This document shows, piece by piece, positions 24,725 to 31,980 of a stretch of 64,000 nt of DNA. The stretch covers positions 2,542,001 to 2,606,000 of the forward strand of contig OY970387.1 of NCBI GenBank assembly GCA_963719485.1, in the 5' to 3' direction. The notes below the pieces were generated by a model that saw only the letters and a program-made list of their open reading frames with translations, was not told the origin of the DNA and did no database searches. The DNA is from Bog-473 sp963719485 (GTDB lineage Bacteria > Actinomycetota > Acidimicrobiia > Acidimicrobiales > RAAP-2). The position numbers were made by a program, and so were the translations under genes. Within the stretch, counting starts at the first letter, position 1. Every line of letters begins with the position of its first letter.

Positions 24725-26178
24725 GCACGGCGTGCCCCAAGGGCCATCCCTCGGAGGCCGCCGATTACTGCAGTGTCTGCGGCATACCGATGGAGGTGGA
24801 GTCGACGGTCGCGGCCGTCGCGATGGAGCGGTGCCCGAACTGTGGCTCGCCTCCCGGTTCGCAGGCGGCCTGCATCGAATGCGGCTACCCCCTCGGGACG
24901 CCGGACATAGCGCCGCCCTGGGTGGAGCAGAATTGGGAGGTCCTGATCCGCCCGGACCGGGCGTTCTACGAGACGCAGGAGCCGGACGGGATGGACTTTC
25001 CGGAGCAGACGTCGTCGCGACGGGTCCGGCTCACGGGTGACCACATCAGGATCGGACGTCGGAGCACGTCCCGGGCGATTGAGGCGGAGATCGACCTGTC
25101 GGGAGCGCTGGAGGACACGGGTGTCTCGCATCGCCACGCGGTCCTGATGCGGCAGCCCGAGGGCAACTGGGCCCTCGTTGACCTCGATTCGACGAATGGG
25201 ACGTTCCTCAACGCGGACGAGGAGCCCGTTCCCGCCAACCATGCCATCGCCCTGGCAGACGGTGACCAGATTCACGTCGGCGGCTGGACGACCCTCACCA
25301 TGGAGCGTCTCGACCCGGCGGACGTCGCGCCCCTCGAAGCGGAAAGCCGACCGTCGAAGGACACCCGCAGCTTCGCCCGGGGCCGGCGGCAGTGGGAGAT
25401 CGGCCTTCTGGGACCGTTGCGGCTCGTGGTGGCGGGCGAGGAGGTGCCCATCACCGCCGCGAAGACCCGCGCCGTGCTCGCCGTCCTCGCGCTGCGGGTC
25501 GGCGCGCCCATTTCGATCGTCGACCTCGAGTGGGCCCTGTGGGGCGAAGACGAACCCAGAACCGCTGCAACGGCGCTCCGCGGCTATATCGCGACCTTGA
25601 GACGGTTGCTCCCCGACAAGGCGATCGAGACGACGACGCCGCTCGGCTACCGGTTGGTCGGGATCAAGGATTCCGTCGACGTGTTCCTCTTCGAGCGCCG
25701 GTGCACTCGGGGTCACTCCTTGCTGCTTTCCGGGCACCCCGGCGCGGCGGCGGCCCAGCTCACGAACGCGCTCGAGCTCTGGCGGGGCGAGCCGCTGGTC
25801 GACCTCGCCGACGGGCCCGCAGGAGGCGCGACCGAGGTCGTCGGCATCATGGAGCGCCGAGCCACCGCAGAGGAGAATCTCTTCGAGGCACGCCTGCAAC
25901 TCGGTGATCACCACGACCTCTTGGCCGACCTGTGGCCGGCGGTGGAGGCGGAGCCGCTCCGCCAGCGCCGCTGGAACCAGCTCATGCTGGCGCTCTACCG
26001 GTGCGGCCGTCAGGCCGAGGCACTCAGCGCGTTTCAGCGACTGCGCACCGTGCTCGGGGAACACGGCCTCGAGCCGTCCGCCGAGCTAGCGGAGCTGGAG
26101 CGGGCGATCCTTCTCGACCGGCCCGACCTGGCCTGGACGCCGCCGACCGAAGGGGGTACGCCGCCGCCGGCAGCGTAA
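24721..26178 (+). CDS. Zinc ribbon-FHA-SARP transcriptional regulator
   Basis: This 485-residue fusion overlaps the VWA stop by ATGA. In order it has two CxxC zinc ribbons (CSVCG and CPNCG/CIECG, residues about 15-60) and an FHA domain (about 95-200; phosphothreonine-binding residues in IRIGRRS, VSHRHA and STNGTFLN). Then come an OmpR-like winged helix (IGLLGPLRLVVAGEEVPI...TAATALRGYIATLRR, about 220-310) and a BTAD helical domain (about 315-465). FHA plus SARP also occurs in mycobacterial EmbR, but there FHA is C-terminal. The expected role is to bind a phosphothreonine made by PknG and change DNA binding. Confidence 0.9.
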   Translation: MSTACPKGHPSEAADYCSVCGIPMEVESTVAAVAMERCPNCGSPPGSQAACIECGYPLGTPDIAPPWVEQNWEVLIRPDRAFYETQEPDGMDFPEQTSSRRVRLTGDHIRIGRRSTSRAIEAEIDLSGALEDTGVSHRHAVLMRQPEGNWALVDLDSTNGTFLNADEEPVPANHAIALADGDQIHVGGWTTLTMERLDPADVAPLEAESRPSKDTRSFARGRRQWEIGLLGPLRLVVAGEEVPITAAKTRAVLAVLALRVGAPISIVDLEWALWGEDEPRTAATALRGYIATLRRLLPDKAIETTTPLGYRLVGIKDSVDVFLFERRCTRGHSLLLSGHPGAAAAQLTNALELWRGEPLVDLADGPAGGATEVVGIMERRATAEENLFEARLQLGDHHDLLADLWPAVEAEPLRQRRWNQLMLALYRCGRQAEALSAFQRLRTVLGEHGLEPSAELAELERAILLDRPDLAWTPPTEGGTPPPAA

Positions 26179-26218
26179 CGAGGGCAGACCGGTCCGCGGC
26201 AGCCCGAGGGCGTACATG

Positions 26219-26829
26219 TCAGGGGCAGGGCCCGAAGGGGTCGATCGGCGCATCGGAAGTCCCCGTGAGCACCAGCGAATTGGAGGCTTCGTTCATGTAG
26301 GCCTCCGGGCAGGGATCGGCGATGGCGATCACCGCGGAGCCGGGGCAGGCGCCTTGCTCCCCCATGCAGGTCATGGCCTCGCGGCCTTGGGCGTACCCGG
26401 GGCACTCGAGAGAGAAGCCCTTGGCCGCATAGGCCTGCAGGTACGCCAGCGCGGCGGGGCAGCCCCACGCAGTCGCCTGGCCGATGGGCGGTACGGCGCC
26501 CGGATCCGCCGCGGGCGCGGGCGCGGGGGCCACCGCCGCGGTGGGCGGGTTCACCGTCGGCGCGGGAGCCGGCGGTGGGGTCGGCGGTGGGGCAGGCGGC
26601 GAGGTCGTCGTCGCGGTGGGGGGCGGAGCGGGTGCGCCGTGACCGGCGTCACCGGCCGCACGATGGTGGCAGCCATGGCGACGGCTGCCTCCCTCAGCAG
26701 GGCTCGTTGGGGCTGTGGAGCCGATGTCCCCGCGCCGGACGGGATCAGCTGGGCGGCCACGGTGGCCGCGACGGCGACGAGGGCGGTGGAGACGAGCGCG
26801 GCGGTGCGCCGAGGGACAGCGGGGGACAA
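26219..26829 (-). pseudogene. Frameshifted secreted Cys-containing protein
   Basis: The protein is split over two frames. The first, from a TTG at 26829 with GAGGAG 5 nt upstream, gives a signal peptide (RRTAALVSTALVAVAATVAA) and a spacer. The second carries a Pro/Ala linker and a C-terminal domain (CPAALAYLQAYAAKG, CPGYA, CMGEQGACPG, PCPEAYMNEASNS) like small mycobacterial secreted proteins. The frames switch around a C6 tract (plus-strand G run 26618-26623); one extra base would join them. It may be a real disruption, a phase-variable tract or a sequencing error. It is convergent with the FHA-SARP gene. Confidence 0.65.
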
Positions 26830-27087
26830 GGCAGCTCCTCGGGAGGGGTCCCCGTGTTGGGGGGCCCGATGGGGGTCGAAGCGAACCGATACCCACTGCA
26901 CCCCCGGTGAACGACGCCGAAGGCCGAAACTCCCGTGAAACCCGCAGAACGCCGCACCAACAGGGGCTTCAAGCAGCGGTCGTTGCCGTGGGGCAGAGAT
27001 CCGAGGTGATTCTCAGCGCCGCAACGGTGGTGAGGGGACGCCCGTCACGTGGACGAGCGCGTGGCCAACCCGTGTTGCGGGCGGCGT

Positions 27088-27101
27088 CCCGGCGCGCCGG
27101 G
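27088..27101. terminator. GC-rich palindrome after the AsnC-type gene
   Basis: A 14-bp self-complementary sequence (CCCGGCG/CGCCGGG) lies immediately beyond the stop at 27105 of the leftward AsnC-type gene. It has no loop or T tract, so termination is only a possibility. The rest of 26830-27087 shows no gene. Confidence 0.3.
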
Positions 27102-27104
27102 GGA

Positions 27105-27341
27105 TCAGATCTTGACGACCGGGCAGGTGATGGTGCGGGTGATGCCCTCGATCTGTTGGATGTCCCGCACGACCATGCGGCCCAGGTCGTTCATGGAGGG
27201 AGACTCGGCGCGGGCGATGACGTCGTACGGACCCGTGACGCCGTCGGCGACGAGCACGCCCTCGATGCGGCCGACCTCCAGGGCGACGTGGGCCGCCTTG
27301 CCCACGTCGGTCTGAATCAGGACGTACGCATGGACGGCCAC
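27105..27341 (-). CDS. Stand-alone Lrp/AsnC ligand-binding (RAM) domain
   Basis: This 78-residue protein consists only of the AsnC/Lrp C-terminal effector domain. AYVLIQTDVGKAAHVALEV, then VLVADGVTGPYDVIARAES, and the closing IEGITRTITCPVVK reproduce the beta-alpha-beta-beta-alpha-beta fold and its GxxDxx ligand loop. There is no DNA-binding domain. Such stand-alone domains form oligomers that bind amino acids, but their targets are unclear. GTG 27341 sits 5 bp after a TACGGT -10 box (minus strand). It is divergent from the MFS gene with only 21 bp between starts. Confidence 0.85.
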   Translation of the reverse strand: MAVHAYVLIQTDVGKAAHVALEVGRIEGVLVADGVTGPYDVIARAESPSMNDLGRMVVRDIQQIEGITRTITCPVVKI

Positions 27342-27346
27342 GGCAC

Positions 27347-27356
27347 ACCGTACATT
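27347..27356. promoter_or_regulatory. Overlapping divergent -10 boxes
   Basis: TACATT on the plus strand (27351-27356) lies 6 bp before GTG 27363, and TACGGT on the minus strand (27352-27347) lies 5 bp before GTG 27341. The boxes share two base pairs, so the two promoters cannot be occupied at once, and both mRNAs would be leaderless. Confidence 0.6.
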
Positions 27357-27362
27357 GGCCGG

Positions 27363-28724
27363 GTGGCGATGTCCCCCAAAGTCGAGCAGTTCAAGGACAT
27401 GGCCAAGCAGGCCCGGAAGGACCTGTTCGACCAGACCAATCCGATCGGTCGGCTGTCGCTGGTGCAGTGCGCCATGCTCGGCGGCGACACACTGGTCACG
27501 ATCTCGCTGGCGGGCTCGCTGTTCTTCTCCATCTCGCCCGACGCGGCCGATCACAAGGTGCTGCTGTACCTCCTCTTCACACTGCTCCCGTTCGCCATCG
27601 TGTCGCCACTGCTCGGGCCGCTCATCGACCGCAGCCGGGGGGCGCGACGGGCCATGGTCGTGTCTTCGGCCGTCGGGCGGGCCGTGCTCTGCCCGCTCAT
27701 GGCCATGCACATCCACAGCCTGCTCCTCTTCCCCCTGGCGTTCCTCGTCCTCGTGTGCTCGAAGCTCTACCTCGTCACGAAGGGCGCGCTGGTCCCGGAG
27801 ATGGCGGCGCTCACCGGTCCCGACGGGGAGGGAGAGCAGGCCGGCTACGCCACGCTCAACGCGCGGCTGACGCTCCTGGGCACGCTGGCCGGGTTCGTCG
27901 TGTCGGTCCCCGCGGTCATCCTCTACAAACTCGGCAGCTCGCCGGCGGTCCTCGTCCTGGCCACCATCGTGTTCGTCTCCGCTGCGGTGGCCGGCGCCCG
28001 CCTCCCCGTGCTCTCGGGGGGCAAAACCGAGCGCCTGTGGGCTGACGAAGCGACCAAGGTGCGCGAGTACGGGCAAGCCGGCGAGGCGCAGGATCGCGAG
28101 CGCGACCTCATGCGCCTGCAGCCGATGGGCCATCCCGAGGTCATGCTCGGGCTGACGGCCATGTGCATCGTGCGCGGGCTGCAGGGCTTCATGATCTTCA
28201 TGCTCGCCTTCGGGCTGCGGCGCATGCACGGCGTCGGCCTGTACTGGTACGGCCTCATCCTGGCGGGGAGCGGTGCCGGGGCCATCGTCGGGCTCGTGCT
28301 GGTCGGGCGGCTGCGCAAGCGCCTGAGCGAGCAGCAGCTGCTGCTCTGCTCCCTCTGGCTCATCGCGATCTCGGCCGCCGGGGTGGCCGTGTGGGGCACG
28401 CTGTTCGCGCAGGTCGTGCTGGCCTTCATGGTGGGGCTCTGCGGCTCGGTCGCCCAGCCCTCCTTCGACGCCATGACCCAGCGCCTCATCCCCCTCTCCG
28501 CCCAGGGGAGGGCCTTCGCGCGCTTCGGCATGCGCCAACAGCTGGTCTGGGTGGTGGGCTCGCTGATCCCCTTGATCGTCGTGTTCACGCTGCCACAGGG
28601 CGACGCCACCATGGCGGTGCTGGCCGCGCTCGGCGGGCTCACCTATGTGACGGGCCGCCGCGCCGCGCACGCGCCCAGGATCGTGCAGCGGGACTACCGC
28701 AACATGGGGGAGGCGGGAGGCTGA
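27363..28724 (+). CDS. MFS transporter
   Basis: This is a 453-residue major facilitator protein, with GTG 27363 chosen because a -10 box ends 6 bp before it; ATG 27369 is the alternative. A short amphipathic N-terminus is followed by about 12 TM helices. The loop 2-3 motif appears as GPLIDRSRGARRAMV, and a cytoplasmic loop near residues 220-260 is rich in charged residues (EYGQAGEAQDRERDL). Substrate cannot be predicted; VSPLLGPLIDRSRG resembles drug or metabolite exporters. A hairpin overlaps its 3' end. Confidence 0.83.
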   Translation: MAMSPKVEQFKDMAKQARKDLFDQTNPIGRLSLVQCAMLGGDTLVTISLAGSLFFSISPDAADHKVLLYLLFTLLPFAIVSPLLGPLIDRSRGARRAMVVSSAVGRAVLCPLMAMHIHSLLLFPLAFLVLVCSKLYLVTKGALVPEMAALTGPDGEGEQAGYATLNARLTLLGTLAGFVVSVPAVILYKLGSSPAVLVLATIVFVSAAVAGARLPVLSGGKTERLWADEATKVREYGQAGEAQDRERDLMRLQPMGHPEVMLGLTAMCIVRGLQGFMIFMLAFGLRRMHGVGLYWYGLILAGSGAGAIVGLVLVGRLRKRLSEQQLLLCSLWLIAISAAGVAVWGTLFAQVVLAFMVGLCGSVAQPSFDAMTQRLIPLSAQGRAFARFGMRQQLVWVVGSLIPLIVVFTLPQGDATMAVLAALGGLTYVTGRRAAHAPRIVQRDYRNMGEAGG

Positions 28725-28734
28725 GTCCGCCTCC
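28709..28734. terminator. Hairpin between convergent MFS and pckG genes
   Basis: An 8-bp perfect stem (GGAGGCGG/CCGCCTCC) with a 10-nt loop spans the MFS stop codon and the 15-bp gap to the pckG stop. It is suited to act in both directions. Confidence 0.55.
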
Positions 28735-28739
28735 GGTGA

Positions 28740-30530
28740 TCAGCCCAGGCGCTTCCCGAGCGTGTCGGCCTGGTCGGCCAACTCCTTCGGGAGCCGGTCG
28801 CCGAACTTGGCGTAGTACTCCTTGATGAGAGGCACCTCCGCCCGCCAGCCTTCGACGTCGACGCGCAGCAGCTCTTCCATGTGTGCGCGGGTGACGTCGA
28901 GACCGGTGGTGTCGATCGCTTCGACGGTGGGGACCGAGCCGATCGGCGTCTCGACGGCCGGAGCCTTGTCCGTCACGCGGTTGAAGATCCACTCCAGCAC
29001 GCGCGAGTTCTCGCCGTAGCCGGGCCAGAGGAACTTGCCGTCCGCGTCCTTGCGGAACCAGTTGACGTAGAAGATCTTCGGCAGGACGTTGCGATCCGGT
29101 GCTTCCGCGCCGATGCGCAACCAGTGCGCGAAGTAGTCGGCCATGTTGTAGCCGCAGAAGGGCAACATGGCGAAGGGGTCGCGGCGCAGGTTGCCCACCG
29201 CCCCGGCCTGGGCGGCCGTGGTCTCCGACGCCATGATCGAGCCGAGGAAGACGCCGTGCTCCCAGTCATGGGACTGGAAGACGAGCGGGACGACGCCGGC
29301 ACGCCGGCCGCCGAAGAGGATGGCGCTGATCGGGACGCCAGTGGGGTCCTCCCACTCCGGGGCGATGGCCGGGTCCTGGGCCGCCGGCGCCGTGAAGCGG
29401 GAGTTGGGGTGCGCCGCCGTGGTGCCCGATTCGGGAGTCCAGTCGTTGCCCTTCCAGTCGGTCAGGTGGGCGGGGGGTTGCTCGGTCATGCCCTCCCACC
29501 AGATGTCGCCGTCGTCGGTCAGTGCCGTGTTGGTGAAGATGCAGTTGCCGTCGAGGGTGAGGATGGCGTTGGGGTTGGTGTGTGTGTTGGTGCCGGGCGC
29601 CACGCCGAAGAAGCCGGCCTCGGGGTTGATGGCGTACAGGCGGCCGTCTGCACCGAACTTCATCCAGCAGATGTCGTCGCCCACTGTCTCGACCTTCCAG
29701 CCCTCGATGGTCGGGATGAGCATGGCCAGGTTCGTCTTGCCACAGGCCGAGGGGAAGGCGCCGGCGATGTACCGCGTCTCGCCCTCGGGGGACGTGAGCT
29801 TGAGGATGAGCATGTGCTCGGCCATCCAGCCCGCGTCTCGAGCCATGACCGACGCGATGCGCAGGGCGAAGCACTTCTTGCCGAGCAGCGCGTTGCCGCC
29901 GTAGCCCGAGCCGTAGGACACGATCTCGCGTGTCTCGGGGAAGTGCACGATGTACTTGTTCTCCGCGTTGCAGGGCCACGGGACGTCCCGTTCGCCGTCC
30001 TCGAGCGGGGCACCGACCGAGTGGAGGCAGGGAACGAATTCGCCGTCACCGAGGACCTCGAGAGGGCCCGTGCCCATGCGGGTCATGATGCGCATGGAGA
30101 CCGCGACGTAGGCCGAGTCGGTCAGCTGCACGCCGATGTGGGCGATGTCCGAGCCCAGGGGGCCCATGGAGAAGGGGACCACGTACATGGTCCGGCCCTT
30201 CATCGAGCCCTTGAACAGGCCGTCGAGGTCGGTGCGCATCTCGGCCGGGTCGCGCCAGTTGTTGGTCGGCCCGGCGTCGATCTCCTTCTCGGAGCAGATG
30301 AAGGTCCGGTCCTCCACCCGCGCCACGTCGCCGGGGTCCGAGTGCGACCAGTAGCTGTTCGGCCGCTTGGCGTCCGCCAGTCGGGTGAACGTGCCGGCGT
30401 CGACGAGCGTCTGGCAGAGCCGGTCGTACTCGTCAGCCGTGCCGTCGCACCAGTGGATGGTGTCGGGGGTGGTCAACGCGGCCACCTCCTCTACCCAGGC
30501 GAGGAGTTTCGCGTTCTTCGTTGGCGCCAT
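28740..30530 (-). CDS. pckG: Phosphoenolpyruvate carboxykinase (GTP)
   Basis: This 596-residue cytoplasmic enzyme interconverts oxaloacetate and phosphoenolpyruvate using GTP, the key gluconeogenic step. The GTP-type signature AFPSACGKTNLAMLIPT, with the P-loop and reactive Cys, is near residue 275. The PEP/Mn site YGSGYGGNALLGKKCFALR is near 220, and FGGRRAGVVPLV is near 415. Length is typical. ATG 30530 is chosen because homology begins there; the frame is open to 30623. AAGGAG lies 14 nt before this ATG, a loose spacing. No other gluconeogenic gene is adjacent. Confidence 0.97.
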   Translation of the reverse strand: MAPTKNAKLLAWVEEVAALTTPDTIHWCDGTADEYDRLCQTLVDAGTFTRLADAKRPNSYWSHSDPGDVARVEDRTFICSEKEIDAGPTNNWRDPAEMRTDLDGLFKGSMKGRTMYVVPFSMGPLGSDIAHIGVQLTDSAYVAVSMRIMTRMGTGPLEVLGDGEFVPCLHSVGAPLEDGERDVPWPCNAENKYIVHFPETREIVSYGSGYGGNALLGKKCFALRIASVMARDAGWMAEHMLILKLTSPEGETRYIAGAFPSACGKTNLAMLIPTIEGWKVETVGDDICWMKFGADGRLYAINPEAGFFGVAPGTNTHTNPNAILTLDGNCIFTNTALTDDGDIWWEGMTEQPPAHLTDWKGNDWTPESGTTAAHPNSRFTAPAAQDPAIAPEWEDPTGVPISAILFGGRRAGVVPLVFQSHDWEHGVFLGSIMASETTAAQAGAVGNLRRDPFAMLPFCGYNMADYFAHWLRIGAEAPDRNVLPKIFYVNWFRKDADGKFLWPGYGENSRVLEWIFNRVTDKAPAVETPIGSVPTVEAIDTTGLDVTRAHMEELLRVDVEGWRAEVPLIKEYYAKFGDRLPKELADQADTLGKRLG

Positions 30531-30576
30531 CTCGGGGGGATCAGCTCCTTCGTACGGCCGGTTTCGGTGGGGTCCA

Positions 30577-30587
30577 ATGCTAGGCAT
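30577..30587. promoter_or_regulatory. Shared -10 palindrome between pckG and thiL
   Basis: ATGC-TAG-GCAT is a small palindrome in the divergent gap. On the minus strand TAGCAT (30582-30577) can be a -10 for pckG with a leader of about 40 nt. On the plus strand TAGGCA (30581-30586) lies 6 bp before GTG 30593, an alternative thiL start. Confidence 0.4.
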
Positions 30588-30616
30588 GTGCCGTGGGATC
30601 CCCCAAACCTGGGCAC

Positions 30617-31564
30617 ATGACACCTCTCGCCTTGGAAGACGAGGTCTTACATCGTATCCGAAGCATGCTGGGAAACGGCATCGAGGCCTTCGGATTGCGC
30701 GACGACGCCGCCGTGCTGGGCCTTCCCGGCGGTGGCCCGCTGGTCGTGTCGGTCGACAGCGTGGTCGACGGCGTCCACGTCGACCTCTCCATCTGCAGCC
30801 CCGCCGACGTGGGCTGGAAGGCGCTGATGGGCTCGCTGAGCGACCTGGCGGCCGTCGGCGCGACCCCCGTGGGGGCCCTGGTGGCGCTCTGCGTGCCGGG
30901 CGGTTCGGGCCAGGGCGAGCTGGCCCTGGCGGTGATGGCCGGGGTGGCCGAGGCGTCGGCGGCCAGCGGGTGCCCGGTGGTGGGCGGAGACCTGTCGGAG
31001 GCCGGGGAACTGGCCCTGGCGGTCACGGTCCTCGGGACGACGGAGGCCGGTGGCCCCCCGCCGGTGGCGCGGGCCGGGGCGCAGCCCGGAGACGTGGTTC
31101 TGGTCACCGGGCCGTGCGGTGGCTCGGCCGCGGGGTTGCGGGAGCTCCGCACAAGCGGCGCTCCGGCTGGTGACGGCGGAGCGGCCGCGGCCTACCGGCG
31201 ACCGGTGGCTCGGCTGCGGGAGGGCGCGCTGGCCCGGGCGGTCGGAACGCACGCCATGATCGACGTGTCCGACGGCCTGGCACTGGACCTGCACCGCCTC
31301 GCCGACGCGTCCGGCGTGGGCTTCTCTCTCGAGGACGTGCCCGTTGCCGCGGGAGCGACGTTGGACGAGGCGCTCGGGGGCGGCGAGGACTACGAGTTGC
31401 TCGTGGCCGTCGCCGAGGCCGACGACGACGCGCTGGAAGCCCGCTTCGAAAAGGCGGGGCTGCGCGAGCCCATCCGCATTGGCCGGATCACCGAGGATCC
31501 AGACGTCAGGGTGCTGGGCACGAGCCCACTGGAGCGATTGGGGTGGCAACACCGGCTTGCATAA
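30617..31564 (+). CDS. thiL: Thiamine-monophosphate kinase
   Basis: This 315-residue PurM-like kinase makes thiamine diphosphate from thiamine monophosphate and ATP. Family motifs are present: FGLRDDAAVL near residue 22, VVSVDSVVDGVHVD for Mg and phosphate, VVGGDLSEA, MIDVSDGLALDLHRL, and GGGEDYELLVA near 255. ATG 30617 matches where homology starts; an in-frame GTG at 30593 would add eight residues and has a better-placed -10. No TPP riboswitch or other thiamine gene is seen near it. Confidence 0.93.
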   Translation: MTPLALEDEVLHRIRSMLGNGIEAFGLRDDAAVLGLPGGGPLVVSVDSVVDGVHVDLSICSPADVGWKALMGSLSDLAAVGATPVGALVALCVPGGSGQGELALAVMAGVAEASAASGCPVVGGDLSEAGELALAVTVLGTTEAGGPPPVARAGAQPGDVVLVTGPCGGSAAGLRELRTSGAPAGDGGAAAAYRRPVARLREGALARAVGTHAMIDVSDGLALDLHRLADASGVGFSLEDVPVAAGATLDEALGGGEDYELLVAVAEADDDALEARFEKAGLREPIRIGRITEDPDVRVLGTSPLERLGWQHRLA

Positions 31565-31980
31565 CCGCACTGCTCTGCCGCGCCGGCGCGTGCGGCATTC
31601 CGAGCGGGTACGCCGCCGCCCTTCGCAAATTTGTTCTCAGGTTGTTCGCTCCTCCCATCGCGCGTATCGCGATCGCGCTCATCGCAATCATCGCGATCGC
31701 CCGCGCTGACCGCGCCACCGACGAGGTGTCGCGAGTGGCGCACGCGACACCTGCGTTGCGCGTTGTGCGCGGCGCGCGCGGGAGCAACGAGGTCTCGCGA
31801 GTGGCGCGCGCGACACCCGAGTTGCGCGTTGCGCGCGCCGCGCCGCCGGTGTGTTCCGAACGTTCAGATACAACGCCGGTGGACACTTTGGCGCGCATGT
31901 GTGGCGACGCGAACGGGTAAGGCTGACAACCACAACGAACGGGCGGACGTCGTACGACGTTCCTGATCTCGGGGGTCAGC
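31565..31980. other. Repeat-rich intergenic leader
   Basis: This 416-bp gap lies between thiL and the secreted beta-helix gene. It starts with a GC-alternating stretch holding two GCGATCGC octamers (near 31675 and 31695), followed by two hairpin-bearing repeats of 66 bp. An open frame of 125 codons crosses it from inside thiL, encoding a hydrophobic stretch and repeats, but it has no ribosome binding site and looks non-coding. The last 60 bp should hold the promoter of the gene at 31981. Confidence 0.5.
31721..31840. repeat. Two 66-bp imperfect direct repeats, each with a hairpin
   Basis: Copies start about 31721 and 31787 and match over most of the first 55 bp. Each contains a hairpin: GGTGTCGCG/CGCGACACC (31725-31751, 9 bp perfect, 9-nt loop) and GGTCTCGCG/CGCGACACC (31791-31817, 8 of 9 pairs). 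The loops are almost identical (AGTGGCGCA and AGTGGCGCG). They may act as tandem RNA structures in the leader of the downstream gene, or as protein sites. Confidence 0.6.

Noticed and set aside
30531..30616. A possible TPP riboswitch before thiL
   Set aside because: The gap is under 90 bp and lacks the conserved THI-box cores.
31660..31705. GCGATCGC octamers similar to cyanobacterial HIP1
   Set aside because: Only two copies in a low-complexity GC stretch; no sign of genome-wide overrepresentation here.
31543..31920. A 125-codon frame with a hydrophobic stretch before the beta-helix gene
   Set aside because: It starts within thiL, has no ribosome binding site and its repeats look like DNA-level structure.
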